64,000 nt of DNA from Burkholderia sp. BCC1644 (GCF_902833225.1 NZ_CADFEI010000006.1:62001-126000); one strand, 5' to 3'. Shown: positions 8,048-16,420, numbered from the stretch's first letter. Notes: generated by a model not told the origin, from the letters alone. Translations and numbers: made by a program.

Positions 8048-8908
8048 TTATTCGGAACGGTTCGGCTGGCGCGCCTGGAAGCGGCACTGGAAGAAGCGCA
8101 CGGCTTCCTCGAAGGCGGCTTCGTGCGTCGCGAGCGCGGCGTGCGTGATGTCCGGATAGCGGATCACCTGCGTGAGCACGCCCGACGAGATCAGGCAGCC
8201 CGCATATTTCTCCGCTTCGACGTGCAGCACGTCGTTCTGCGCGGTGACGACGAGCGTCGGCGGCAGGCCTGCCAGGCGCACCGATTCGAGCGGCGCCGCG
8301 TACGGGTGCATGCGCTGCGCGGCCTGCGGCAAATACGCGCGATAACAGGCCGCGCATTCGCGCGCGGTGATGTCGGATGCGAGGCGTTCGGCGTCGCCGA
8401 TGCGCGTCATGCTCGGGTCGAGCATCGGCCCGAACAGCGCCTGCGCGGCGATCGACACTTCACCGCGGTCACGTGCGATGAATGCCAGGCAGTTCGCGAG
8501 CTGGCCGCCCGCGTCGTGGCCCGCGACCCCGATCTTCTTCGGGTTGCCGCCGAACGCGCGGGCACGCGTCGCGGCCCACACGGCCGCGCGATACGCATCC
8601 TCCGGCGCGGCCGGAAAAGGAAAGGCCGGCGCGAGCGAATAATCGACCGACACTACGAGAGCTGGTAAGCGTTCTGCTAAAAAACGCGCGGCGAAATCCG
8701 CGTCTTCGAGCGAACCGCGGACGAAGCCGCCGCCGTGGAAATAAAGCACTACTGGCAACCCGGTCTTGTCCGGGCGGCGGTAGAGGCGCAGCACGATGTC
8801 CTGTGCGTAGCCGGGAATTTCCACTTCGGCGACCGTCAGCGCCGTGCCTGCCAAGGCTTGCGCGGGCAGTGCGGCTTTCAGGAATTTGCTGAATTCAGAA
8901 GCGTCCAT
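8048..8908 (-). CDS. llpE: LlpE-like alpha/beta-hydrolase with Asp in the nucleophile position
   Basis: 286 residues from MDASEFSKFL. Alpha/beta-hydrolase of the hormone-sensitive-lipase type: oxyanion motif HGGGF at 58-62, putative acid D226 (AQNDVLH) and His H256 (DITHAAL). The nucleophile elbow, normally GDSAGG, reads GHDAGG (130-135), so Asp132 replaces Ser. It is first in the efflux operon, as llpE is in B. cenocepacia and B. pseudomallei, where it is not known to be needed for drug export. Either a non-catalytic relic or an Asp-nucleophile hydrolase, as in GHDxGG epoxide hydrolases and dehalogenases; the sequence does not decide. Confidence 0.85.
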   Translation of the reverse strand: MDASEFSKFLKAALPAQALAGTALTVAEVEIPGYAQDIVLRLYRRPDKTGLPVVLYFHGGGFVRGSLEDADFAARFLAERLPALVVSVDYSLAPAFPFPAAPEDAYRAAVWAATRARAFGGNPKKIGVAGHDAGGQLANCLAFIARDRGEVSIAAQALFGPMLDPSMTRIGDAERLASDITARECAACYRAYLPQAAQRMHPYAAPLESVRLAGLPPTLVVTAQNDVLHVEAEKYAGCLISSGVLTQVIRYPDITHAALATHEAAFEEAVRFFQCRFQARQPNRSE

Positions 8909-9082
8909 GACGATGCAGCATCCATTTCGAGATGGAACGAATTCTGGGTCCGGCAGACATTGGGATAAATGCCTATAATCCGGCAACACAATTCAACGCC
9001 CCCGAACAATCCGAGGCTGCGTTTACCCACGAGGTAGCGCAGCCTTCTTGTTCCGGCGGCAAATTAGATTGCGGAGGTTGTG
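8909..9082. promoter_or_regulatory. divergent promoter region between llpE and ceoR
   Basis: 174 bp. Holds an AT-rich imperfect palindrome at 8962-8980 (GGATAAATGCCTATAATCC), a plausible LysR-type site. TATAAT at 8974-8979 could be a -10 for ceoR. On the minus strand TTGTGT and TTATCC, 17 bp apart, could serve llpE and overlap the palindrome, so one protein could control both directions. Motif reading only. Confidence 0.5.
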
Positions 9083-10087
9083 ATGGACCGGCTTCAGGCC
9101 ATGCAGGTGTTTACTCGCGTCGTCGATACAAGCAGCTTCACCAAGGCAGCAGAAACGCTCAGCTTGCCGCGGGCGTCCGTCACGACGATCATCCAGAATC
9201 TCGAAGCCTTCCTCGGCGTGCGATTGATGCACCGGACCACGCGCCGGCTGTCGCTCACGCCGGACGGCGCCGCGTACTACGAACGATGCGTGCGGATCCT
9301 CGCGGACGTCGAGGAAACCGAAGCAAGCTTCCAGGCCAACAACCGGAAGCCGCACGGAAAGTTGCGTATCGACATGCCCGGTTCGATCGGGCGGCTGCTC
9401 GTGATTCCGTCGCTGTGCGAATTTCATACGCGCTATCCGGACATCGACCTGCAGCTCGGCCTGTCCGACCGGCCGGTCGACCTGCTGCAGGAAGGCGTCG
9501 ACTGCGTGATCCGCGTCGGCGCGCTGCAGGATTCGTCGCTCGTCGCGCGCCGCGTCGGCCTGTTCGAATGCGTGACGGTCGCGTCGCCCGACTACCTCGA
9601 GCGCCACGGCGAACCGCAGACGATCGACGACCTGAGCCAGCACAAGGCCGTCAACTACTTCTCGAGCCGCACCGGCCGCACGATCGACTGGACGTTCCTG
9701 ACCGACGGCAAGGAAGTCGAGATGAAGATGGACAGCATCGTGTCGGTGAACGACGCGGATGCGTACGTGACCTGCGGGATCGAAAGCTTCGGGCTGATCC
9801 AGCCGCCGCTGTTCATGGTGCTGCCGCACCTGCGCGAAGGCCGGCTCAGGGAAGTGCTGCCCGGCATCAAGCCGCTGCCGATGCCGATCTCGGTCGTGTA
9901 TCCGCACAGCCGCCACCTGTCGCCGAAGGTGCGCGTGTTCGTCGACTGGGTGGCCGAAGTGTTCGACCGTTGCCCGCTGCTGAGCGGCAAGGGCAGCCTC
10001 GACGCGACGTGCAGCAAGCGCACGTTCGAGGAAGCCGAACGCGCGCCGGCGCTCGACACGCCGGTCATCAACGAATGGGTCGCGTAA
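9083..10087 (+). CDS. ceoR: LysR-type regulator of the efflux operon, CeoR/BpeT type
   Basis: 334 residues. N-terminal winged helix-turn-helix (MDRLQAMQVFTRVVDTSSFT, then ASVTTIIQNLEAFLGVRL) followed by a periplasmic-binding-like effector domain beginning near residue 90. Start ATG at 9083 follows a GTG at 9080 and a GGAGG at 9073-9077. It is divergent from llpE, matching ceoR/bpeT, which control chloramphenicol/trimethoprim efflux and respond to aromatic effectors such as salicylate in relatives. Role here inferred from position and family. Confidence 0.85.
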   Translation: MDRLQAMQVFTRVVDTSSFTKAAETLSLPRASVTTIIQNLEAFLGVRLMHRTTRRLSLTPDGAAYYERCVRILADVEETEASFQANNRKPHGKLRIDMPGSIGRLLVIPSLCEFHTRYPDIDLQLGLSDRPVDLLQEGVDCVIRVGALQDSSLVARRVGLFECVTVASPDYLERHGEPQTIDDLSQHKAVNYFSSRTGRTIDWTFLTDGKEVEMKMDSIVSVNDADAYVTCGIESFGLIQPPLFMVLPHLREGRLREVLPGIKPLPMPISVVYPHSRHLSPKVRVFVDWVAEVFDRCPLLSGKGSLDATCSKRTFEEAERAPALDTPVINEWVA

Positions 10088-10101
10088 TCGTCTGAACTGC
10101 G

Positions 10102-10125
10102 CGCGCGGGCCGCGAGGCCCGCGCG
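10102..10125 (+). terminator. GC-rich hairpin after ceoR
   Basis: Perfect 10-bp stem (CGCGCGGGCC with GGCCCGCGCG, loop gcga) 15 bp after the stop codon. No T-tract follows, so it may act as a weak terminator or as a 3'-end stabiliser. Confidence 0.45.
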
Positions 10126-10141
10126 TGGTCCCGCCTCCTCG

Positions 10142-10184
10142 CCCGCCTCACCCGCCTCACCCGCCTCACCCGCCTCACCCGCCT
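10142..10184. repeat. tandem 9-bp repeat, four full units plus a partial
   Basis: CCCGCCTCA repeated head to tail from 10142 to 10177, with a partial unit after. The unit length is a multiple of three, so it is open in several frames, but no credible gene covers it. A candidate variable-number repeat. Confidence 0.8.
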
Positions 10185-10185
10185 T

Positions 10186-10474
10186 CAAGCCGCCATTCCG
10201 CGCGGCGCAGCCGATCCTTCCCGATTCCGCAGCAAACCTTTGTGTCGCGAGCAGCAATCGCCCGCGTGCGCCGTCGCGCGTGGCCGCCGCATCCGCGCGA
10301 GCCCCGCTGCACGGGGCTGCCCGCGATTTCCGCATAACCCTGCCGTCCGTGCGGATGTCGATTGTTCCTTTGCGACGACAAATCAATTCGCGTCTGCCGC
10401 ATTTATCGCGACGGAACAGATACCTAGAGTAAACCCTGTCGCGCACCTCGTTGCGCATCGAACAGATCCCGCTC
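10186..10474. other. intergenic leader without a recognised gene
   Basis: Between the 9-bp repeats and the hairpin array. GC content falls in places (10370-10440). Short frames here show no family features. It presumably contains the promoter of the 10627 gene; no confident -35/-10 pair is assigned. Confidence 0.4.
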
Positions 10475-10609
10475 GATGGGACCGGAGCAAGCGCTCAGCC
10501 GCCAGCTCCGAAACCGCCAAGCATGGGATCCGAGTAAGCGCCGAAGCGCTAACTCATATCGCCCGCAAAGCATGGGATATGAGTAAGCGCTGAAGCGCTA
10601 ACTCATATC
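10475..10609 (+). repeat. array of three hairpin repeats with ~48-bp period in the leader of a secreted-protein gene
   Basis: The best copy is 10576-10609: arms GATATGAGTAAGCGCT and AGCGCTAACTCATATC, one mismatch, two-base loop. A second copy lies at 10527-10560 and a degenerate one near 10478-10510 (arms CGGAGC/GCTCCG). Each begins with (C/G)ATGGGA and the spacing is 47 then 49 bp. The last hairpin ends just before the AGGAG of the gene at 10627, so the array is probably transcribed and could affect mRNA stability or translation. Inverted symmetry also allows protein binding. Confidence 0.75.
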
Positions 10610-10626
10610 GACACAGGAGTTACGCC

Positions 10627-10920
10627 ATGAACCGCCGCAACCTTCTTTCCGCCCTCGCCCTCACGCTCGCCGTGTCCGCACCGGCCTTCGCCGATTCGGC
10701 CACGCCGCACGCCGGCGACTACGGCAACACGTCGTGGTACTCGCAGCACTACGGCCCGCGTACACGCGCCGAAGTAAACGCGGAAGTCGAGCAAGCGCGC
10801 AAGGACGGCACGCTCGCGTACCTGCGCAAGGCGACTTCGTATCCGCAAGGGCTCGAACTCGCGCAAGGCCCGTATCGCTCGATGCCGGAAAGCAACCAGC
10901 TCGCCGGCGGGGGCCGGTAA
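10627..10920 (+). CDS. small secreted protein, DUF4148-like
   Basis: 97 residues. Signal peptide MNRRNLLSALALTLAVSAPAFA (the first 22 residues) with a probable cut after AFA, then a short soluble domain containing TRAEVNAEVEQARKDGTLAYL. The [ST]RAxVxAE pattern is typical of DUF4148 proteins, abundant in Burkholderia and of unknown function. AGGAG lies 8 bp before the ATG. Preceded by the hairpin array. Periplasmic or exported; no enzymatic residues evident. Confidence 0.75.
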   Translation: MNRRNLLSALALTLAVSAPAFADSATPHAGDYGNTSWYSQHYGPRTRAEVNAEVEQARKDGTLAYLRKATSYPQGLELAQGPYRSMPESNQLAGGGR

Positions 10921-11012
10921 ACGCGCAACGCCGCGCAGCGGGTTGCCCCGTGCGCGGCGTCGCGACACACCTATCGACGACTCGCTGAGTCAGTTAGTTG
11001 CAGGAGCACATC

Positions 11013-11102
11013 ATGAACGACCAACTTCCCTCGCCGCTCGATCACTGGGACGACACCACGCCGGTCTGGACGCCTTTCCGTTCGGCCCCGCACTCGCATT
11101 GA
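11013..11102 (+). CDS. possible 29-residue protein
   Basis: ATG at 11013, seven bases after AGGAG (11002-11006), TGA at 11100-11102. The peptide is rich in Pro, Trp, Asp and His (starts MNDQLPSPLDHWDDTTPVW), with no signal or membrane segment. It lies 92 bp after the small secreted protein gene and could share its transcript. The well-placed ribosome binding site is the main support; conservation would have to be tested. Confidence 0.45.
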   Translation: MNDQLPSPLDHWDDTTPVWTPFRSAPHSH

Positions 11103-11128
11103 CCGCCGGCTGAGCCGTCGCCCGGCCC

Positions 11129-12208
11129 TTACCGGCGCGGCACGCCGTCGCGCCATTCGCCCCAGTGCGTCACGATTTCCTGAACGAGCGGATTGCCCGC
11201 GCGGTACAGGTTTTCGGTCGCCGGGGCAAAGCCGCCCTGGTCCGCGTAGTTCAGCAGGTTGTCGGCGCTCGTCTGCCCCGCATACGGGCGGTCGAAATCG
11301 GAACCCGTCCGCAGCACCGCGACGCGCGACAGGTCGACCCGCTTCACGCTCGCCGCGCGCTTGAGCGCTTCATACGTTGCGTTGTCTTCCTGCGCGGTCA
11401 TGCAGTACGTGCCCTTGCCGTCGGTCAGGATCTTCGTCCACTGACGTGCGCGCTCGCCGATCAGCGTGCCCGAGAACCACGTGTTGCCCGATGACGTGTC
11501 GCACTGGATCACCGTCGGCGGCCGGTTCGCCGGCGCATACGTGAACTTCGCGCGCGCGGCCTGCGCCTGCGCGCTGTCGGCGAGCACGACGTTGCGCGAC
11601 AGCGCGACCGCGGCGTCGGTCAGCTGCGGGTTGAGCTGGAACACTTCGGTCCGATAGTCGAGCGGCGGCTTGTCGTTCGGGCTCTTCGTGTTGATGCCGA
11701 GAAAGCCCGTATTCCAGCCGGCCGGAATCTCGCGTGCGTCGAGCTCCCACTGCAGGCTGAAATCGACGAGATATTTCGACCACGCGGCCGAACCGACCGT
11801 GCCTTGCGCGGGGTCGACGCCCGCGATGCCGGAGACCAGGAAATACGTGCGGCGCAGATCGAAACGCTGCGAGAACGTGAGCGCCATGATCGTCGCCGAC
11901 GCGTTCGCATAGCCCATGCCGGTCGTCACGACGCACACGTCCTGCTTGTTGCAGTGAACGGCCGGATAGTCGGGCGACAGGCCCGGCACGGTGATGTCAC
12001 GCCACGGGCCGAGCCGGTCGAGCCACGCCTGGCCCTCCGGTCCGAACATCGTGATGATCATGACCTTGACCGGGCGGCCCTGTGCACCGGTCTCGGCGAA
12101 TGCATTGTTGCCCGCGTTGTTGCCCTGGTTGTCCTGCGCGATCGACGGCGCGGTCGCACAGGCGGCGAGCGAGAATGCAGCAGCGGAAAGAATGGAGCGA
12201 GTCAGCAT
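11129..12208 (-). CDS. NUP-family purine nucleoside phosphorylase/permease-like protein
   Basis: 359 residues. Begins MLTRSILSAAAFSLAACATA, a lipoprotein-type or cleavable signal with an LAAC lipobox, so it is exported. The body carries the NUP (purine nucleoside permease) hallmarks: VKVMIITMFGPEGQAW, VVTTGMGYANASATIMAL, YFLVSGIAGVDP, TSSGNTWFSG and YCMTAQEDNAT. The fold resembles nucleoside phosphorylases; fungal NUP proteins were described as permeases, so the biochemical role is uncertain. Monocistronic on the minus strand. Confidence 0.8.
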   Translation of the reverse strand: MLTRSILSAAAFSLAACATAPSIAQDNQGNNAGNNAFAETGAQGRPVKVMIITMFGPEGQAWLDRLGPWRDITVPGLSPDYPAVHCNKQDVCVVTTGMGYANASATIMALTFSQRFDLRRTYFLVSGIAGVDPAQGTVGSAAWSKYLVDFSLQWELDAREIPAGWNTGFLGINTKSPNDKPPLDYRTEVFQLNPQLTDAAVALSRNVVLADSAQAQAARAKFTYAPANRPPTVIQCDTSSGNTWFSGTLIGERARQWTKILTDGKGTYCMTAQEDNATYEALKRAASVKRVDLSRVAVLRTGSDFDRPYAGQTSADNLLNYADQGGFAPATENLYRAGNPLVQEIVTHWGEWRDGVPRR

Positions 12209-12438
12209 CGGCGTTCCTTGTTTCGATGATGTTGGGTGAGAACGGCTGTCGGAGACTGCGCGAGGGAGTATAAAACGCGCGTACGCGATGCGGAACCCGA
12301 CTACGAAACGGCTGGCGGTGTTTCGTGCGAATGGACGCGCGTTGCGTGACGGAATTCGCGAGTTCGCCGCTGCATTGCAAACATCAGGAATGCTATCGGG
12401 TTGGCCGCCACGTGCGACGTCGGCCACGTCGCGCCGTG

Positions 12439-13029
12439 CTATACGCGCACCAGCCCGGCGACGCCGTAACCGAGCACGACGAGCGCGGCGACCACATGGC
12501 TCGCCGCGAGCCACCCGGGCGACTTCACGAAACGGCCGATCGCACCGCCGCCGAACGCGAACACAAGCTGCCCCGCGAGGCTGCCCGCGAACACGCACGC
12601 GGCACCGGTCAGCCAATGCCGGTGCACACCGGCGGCAGCCGTTGCATAGCCATAGAACAGCAGGATCGTCAGCGGGTTCGCGAGCGTGACGAAGAACATC
12701 GAAATGAACGGGCGAGTGCCCGGCGGCGGCAGGTCGCCGTCGAGCGTGCGCCGGCGGTCCCGCAGCGCCTGCCACAGCATCCGCGCGCCCATCGCGAGCA
12801 ACACGAGCGCACCGACGATACGGAACAGCGACAGATGCGACGCGAGCGTGCTCGCAAGCATCGCGCCGATCGTGAACGCGACGACGGCATAACAGCCGTC
12901 CGCCGCGGCAACGCCGATTGCCGCGCGCACGCCGGTCGCCGTGCCGGCACGCATGCCGTAGTTCGCGATCATCAGCGCGACGGGCCCGACCGACAGCGCG
13001 ATCATCAGCCCGAACAGGAAGTCATTCAT
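12439..13029 (-). CDS. LysE/RhtB-family exporter
   Basis: 196 residues with about six hydrophobic segments. N-terminal motif FGLMIALSVGPVALMIANYG matches the LysE-type GxxxGP signature, and a second conserved stretch FFVTLANPLTILLFYGY follows at mid-protein. The family exports amino acids and related metabolites using the proton gradient; the substrate cannot be read from sequence. Transcribed in the same direction as selD upstream (gap 72 bp), so possibly co-transcribed with it. Confidence 0.85.
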   Translation of the reverse strand: MNDFLFGLMIALSVGPVALMIANYGMRAGTATGVRAAIGVAAADGCYAVVAFTIGAMLASTLASHLSLFRIVGALVLLAMGARMLWQALRDRRRTLDGDLPPPGTRPFISMFFVTLANPLTILLFYGYATAAAGVHRHWLTGAACVFAGSLAGQLVFAFGGGAIGRFVKSPGWLAASHVVAALVVLGYGVAGLVRV

Positions 13030-13101
13030 CGGTCGTCGATGCCTTCGAGGGAAGGCATCGATTCTAGCGACGTCAAAACGATCCGGCGGATGAAGCCGGC
13101 G

Positions 13102-14175
13102 TCAGGCGACGTCGACGCGTGCGGGGCCGTCCACCATCTCGCCGATCACGACCGCGCGGTCGAAACCGTCGGCACGGAAGCACGCGAGCACGTCATCGAC
13201 GGCCTCCGGTGCGCACGCAACCAGCAGGCCGCCCGACGTCTGCGGATCGGTCAGCAGCGCCTGCGCGACGGGCGGCAGGCCGTCGGCGAGCCGCACGTCG
13301 GCGCCGTATGCGGCCCAGTTGCGGCCCGACGCGCCGGTGAACACGCCGTCGGTGACGAATGCCTCGACGCCGGCGAGCCACGGCAGCGACGCATAGTGCA
13401 CGCGCGCGGTCAGTTGCGCACCGCGCGCGAGTTCCAGCGTGTGGCCGAGCAGCCCGAAGCCCGTGACGTCGGTCAGCGCGTGCACGCCCGGCAGCGCGGC
13501 GAGCTCGGCGCCCGGCCGGTTCAGCTTGGTGGTCGTCGCGACCATCTGCGCGTAACCGTCGGCGTCGAGCTGGTTCTTCTTCAGCGCGGCGGACAGCACG
13601 CCGACGCCGAGCGGCTTGCCGAGCACGAGCACGTCGCCGGCGCGCGCGGCCGCATTGCGCTTCACGCGCGACGGATGCACGACGCCGATCGCCGCGAGCC
13701 CGTAGATCGGCTCGACCGAATCGATCGAATGACCGCCCGCGACCGGAATGCCGGCGTCCGCGCACACCGATTCGCCGCCGCGCAGCACGGCCGCGATCGT
13801 CTCGTGCGGCAGCACGTTGATCGGCATGCCGACCAGCGCGAGCGCGAGGATCGGCTTGCCGCCCATCGCATACACGTCGGACAGCGCGTTGGTCGCCGCG
13901 ATGCGGCCGAAGTCGAACGGATCGTCGACGATCGGCATGAAGAAATCGGTGGTCGCGACGATCGCCTGCTCGTCGTTGAGCCGGTAGACGGCCGCGTCGT
14001 CGGACGTCTCGGTGCCGACCAGCAGGTCCGGGAACAACGCGGGCGGCGTCGCGCGCTTCAGCAGCTCGGACAGTACGCCCGGCGCGATCTTGCAGCCGCA
14101 GCCGCCCCCGTGCGACAGGCTCGTGAGGCGCGGAACGGCAGGCTGGGCTTGGGTGGCTTCGGTCATCGTCGGCAT
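13102..14175 (-). CDS. selD: selenide, water dikinase (selenophosphate synthetase)
   Basis: 357 residues. Makes selenophosphate from selenide and ATP. The glycine-rich N-terminal segment with the catalytic cysteine region is HGGGCGCKI (C26, C28), followed by ATP/Mg-binding motifs (TSDDAAVYRL, ATTDFFMPIVDDPFDFGRIAA), GGHSIDS and a C-terminal domain (TDVTGFGLLGH, LLTDPQTSGGLL). Cys rather than selenocysteine is used. A second in-frame ATG (MTEATQ, 14166) is possible. No selA, selB or selU is in the window, so the use of selenophosphate (selenocysteine or selenouridine tRNA) cannot be told here. Confidence 0.95.
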   Translation of the reverse strand: MPTMTEATQAQPAVPRLTSLSHGGGCGCKIAPGVLSELLKRATPPALFPDLLVGTETSDDAAVYRLNDEQAIVATTDFFMPIVDDPFDFGRIAATNALSDVYAMGGKPILALALVGMPINVLPHETIAAVLRGGESVCADAGIPVAGGHSIDSVEPIYGLAAIGVVHPSRVKRNAAARAGDVLVLGKPLGVGVLSAALKKNQLDADGYAQMVATTTKLNRPGAELAALPGVHALTDVTGFGLLGHTLELARGAQLTARVHYASLPWLAGVEAFVTDGVFTGASGRNWAAYGADVRLADGLPPVAQALLTDPQTSGGLLVACAPEAVDDVLACFRADGFDRAVVIGEMVDGPARVDVA

Positions 14176-14281
14176 CCGGTGAATAACAACGTTCTATTAT
14201 CGGCAATTCCGCGCGAGCGCGCCGGATACCCACATAATTGACGGCGCTGCCCCTCTCCCGCTCCCGTCCACACCCTCGCTC

Positions 14282-15118
14282 ATGGATCACCTGTTCATCG
14301 GCCTCGTGCTGTGCTCCGCGCTGCTGCACGCCATCTGGAATGCCTTCCTCCACGTCAGCGAAGACCGGCTCGTGCAGCTCGGCACGATGTCGCTGCCGTA
14401 TCTCGCGTTCGGCGTCGCCGGCGCCGCGCTGCTGCCCGCGCCGGCGCCCGCCGCGTGGCCGTACATCGCCGCGTCTGCCGCGCTCGAGGTCGCGTACTGC
14501 TTCACGCTGGCGCGCGCGTACCGCAGCGGCGAGTTCGGGCAGATCTATCCGATCGCACGCGGGATCTCGCCGCTGCTCGTGTCGGCGCTGGCATTCGCGA
14601 TGCTGCACGAGCGGCCGACGCCGTTCGGCTTCGCGGGCATCGCGCTCGTGTCGTTCGGGATCATGTCGCTCGCGCTGCGGCGCGGCTTCCGGTTCTCCGG
14701 GGAAGGCGTGCCGTATGCGCTGCTCACGGGCGTGTTCATCGCCGCCTATTCGATCTGCGACGGGATCGGCTCGCGCCTGTCCGGCAGCGCGCTCGGCTAC
14801 ATCGCGTGGGTGTACGTGCTGTGGAGCGTGCCGCAGCTCGTGCTCGTCTGCGCGCTGCGCGGCGGCCCGCGCGCGGTGCTCGCGTCGCGCACCGCGCTCA
14901 CGCAGGGCGCAATCGCCGGCACGATCTCGCTCGCCGCCTACGGGATCGTGATCCTCGCGTACCGGCACCTGCCGGTCGCCACCGTGTCGGCGCTGCGCGA
15001 AACCAGCTCGATCTTCGCGGTCGCGATCGGCTGGCTCGTGATGCGCGAGCAGCCCGGCGCGCAGCGGCTCGTCGCGTGCGCGCTGGTGGTCGCGGGCGCG
15101 GCGCTGATCCGGCTGTAG
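14282..15118 (+). CDS. EamA/DMT-family permease
   Basis: 278 residues, about ten hydrophobic helices in two EamA repeats; the second ends with VATVSALRETSSIFAVAIGW, the typical EamA helix 9 signature. A drug/metabolite transporter probably moving a small metabolite across the inner membrane; substrate unknown. Divergent from selD (107 bp between starts) and convergent with the porin downstream. Confidence 0.85.
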   Translation: MDHLFIGLVLCSALLHAIWNAFLHVSEDRLVQLGTMSLPYLAFGVAGAALLPAPAPAAWPYIAASAALEVAYCFTLARAYRSGEFGQIYPIARGISPLLVSALAFAMLHERPTPFGFAGIALVSFGIMSLALRRGFRFSGEGVPYALLTGVFIAAYSICDGIGSRLSGSALGYIAWVYVLWSVPQLVLVCALRGGPRAVLASRTALTQGAIAGTISLAAYGIVILAYRHLPVATVSALRETSSIFAVAIGWLVMREQPGAQRLVACALVVAGAALIRL

Positions 15119-15152
15119 CCGGAAAAACACCCGCCCGCGGCCTGCCGCCGCG

Positions 15153-16256
15153 TCAGAACTTGTGGCGGATGCCCGTCACCGCAACGATCTGCGTACGCGT
15201 GCTCGACGGGTTCGAGATCCCTTCGATCGCGGCCACCGCGTTCGACGACGCGCGCTGGTAGAACGCATTCACGTAGACGTCGGTGCGCTTCGACAGGAAA
15301 TACTGCGCGCCGACGCTCGTCTGCAGGTAATGCGAACTCGGCTTCGGCCCCTGCGACGCGAGCACCTGCGTGTAGGTTTCGCCGAGCGCGAACTGCAGCG
15401 CGGGCGTCATCAGGTAGCGCACGCTGCCCTCGTAGTTGTTGAACCGCATCGCGCCGCCCGTCTGCAGGTTGAACAGCGAGCTCGTGTACAGCAACCCGAA
15501 GGTCGCGGCCCCCCACGCATACGCGCCGCCCGCGCCCCAGATCTGCTGGCGCGTCACGCCCTTGATGAACGTGTAGTAGTTGTCGGACGCCGCCGCGCCG
15601 GTCGTGTCGAGCGCCGGATGATCGACGCGCACGTAGGCCGCACCGAGTTGCAGCGGCCCGTTCTCGTAGCTCGCACCGAGGCTCCACACGCGGTTTTGCG
15701 CAAACGAAGTCGAATTCGAGAAGCCGTACAGGCCGACCGCGCGCAGCCCGTACCACGTGGGCGTCTGGTACTGCACCGAGTTGTTGGTGCGGAACGTGTT
15801 GTTCAGGTCGTCGGTGTCGAACGGATGCAGCGCGTACTGCGTGAGCGCGGTGGTCGCGCCGATCTGCAGCGGCTCCAGCACTTCCTGCGCCGCGTTGTAC
15901 TGGCGGCCCATCGTCAGCGTGCCCCAGCGGTCGTTGTCCAGCCCCACGTACGCGCGGCGCCCGAACAGCCGGCCGCCCTGGCTCGCGGTGCCGGTCTCGA
16001 TGTTGAAACCGTTCTCGAGCCGGAACACCGCGCGCGTGCCGCCGCCGAGATCCTCCTTGCCGAGCAGCCCGAAGCGCGTGCCCTGCTCGTTGCCGCCGGT
16101 CGCCTGCCACGCGGCATGACCGTTCTGGTTGTTCGTGTACGTGATCCCCGAATCGACGACGCCATACAGCGTCACGCTCGATTGCGCGTGCGCATGCGTC
16201 GCACCCGCCGCGATTGCGATGCCTGCCAGCGTGATCGCCATTTCCTTCCGTTTCAT
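15153..16256 (-). CDS. outer-membrane general porin
   Basis: 367 residues. Signal peptide (MKRKEMAITLAGIAIAAGAT, cut after AHA) then QSSVTLYGVVDSGITYTNN, the classic Burkholderia OmpC-type porin start, and a C-terminal strand ending IRHKF with terminal Phe for outer-membrane assembly. Expected to form a trimeric 16-strand barrel. GGAG directly abuts the first ATG; the second ATG (16241) is an alternative. A 17-bp palindrome at 16312-16328 lies 56 bp upstream, matching one before the formylglutamate gene, so the two are probably co-regulated. Confidence 0.92.
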   Translation of the reverse strand: MKRKEMAITLAGIAIAAGATHAHAQSSVTLYGVVDSGITYTNNQNGHAAWQATGGNEQGTRFGLLGKEDLGGGTRAVFRLENGFNIETGTASQGGRLFGRRAYVGLDNDRWGTLTMGRQYNAAQEVLEPLQIGATTALTQYALHPFDTDDLNNTFRTNNSVQYQTPTWYGLRAVGLYGFSNSTSFAQNRVWSLGASYENGPLQLGAAYVRVDHPALDTTGAAASDNYYTFIKGVTRQQIWGAGGAYAWGAATFGLLYTSSLFNLQTGGAMRFNNYEGSVRYLMTPALQFALGETYTQVLASQGPKPSSHYLQTSVGAQYFLSKRTDVYVNAFYQRASSNAVAAIEGISNPSSTRTQIVAVTGIRHKF

Positions 16257-16311
16257 CTCCGACCCCTTTTGTCGATTGAATATGGGGAGCGATTTATTTC
16301 GCCCATGACGT

Positions 16312-16328
16312 GTTTTATTGAATAAAAC
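16312..16328. promoter_or_regulatory. 17-bp palindromic operator, porin side
   Basis: GTTTTATTGAATAAAAC, a perfect palindrome around a central G, 56 bp before the porin start. It has nearly the same arms and the same length as the site at 16544-16560. The local IclR-type regulator at 17502 is the likeliest ligand. Confidence 0.65.
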
Positions 16329-16420
16329 ATCGTCTTATTTATTGTTGAATTTGGCGATTTACAGCGTCAAGCACCGCCAAAAATCACCCAAGGGAGTCAA
16401 ACCACCTTCTATCGCCAGGC

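Noticed and set aside
10125-10337. Pro-rich ORF over the 9-bp repeats
   Set aside because: Open only because the repeat unit is a multiple of three; no ribosome binding site and no family match.
12325-14241. 638-residue plus-strand frame opposite lysE and selD
   Set aside because: Arg/His-rich shadow; the minus strand carries conserved LysE and SelD motifs.
13193-15130. 645-residue minus-strand frame spanning selD and the EamA gene
   Set aside because: It covers two real genes in wrong frames and has no recognisable domain.
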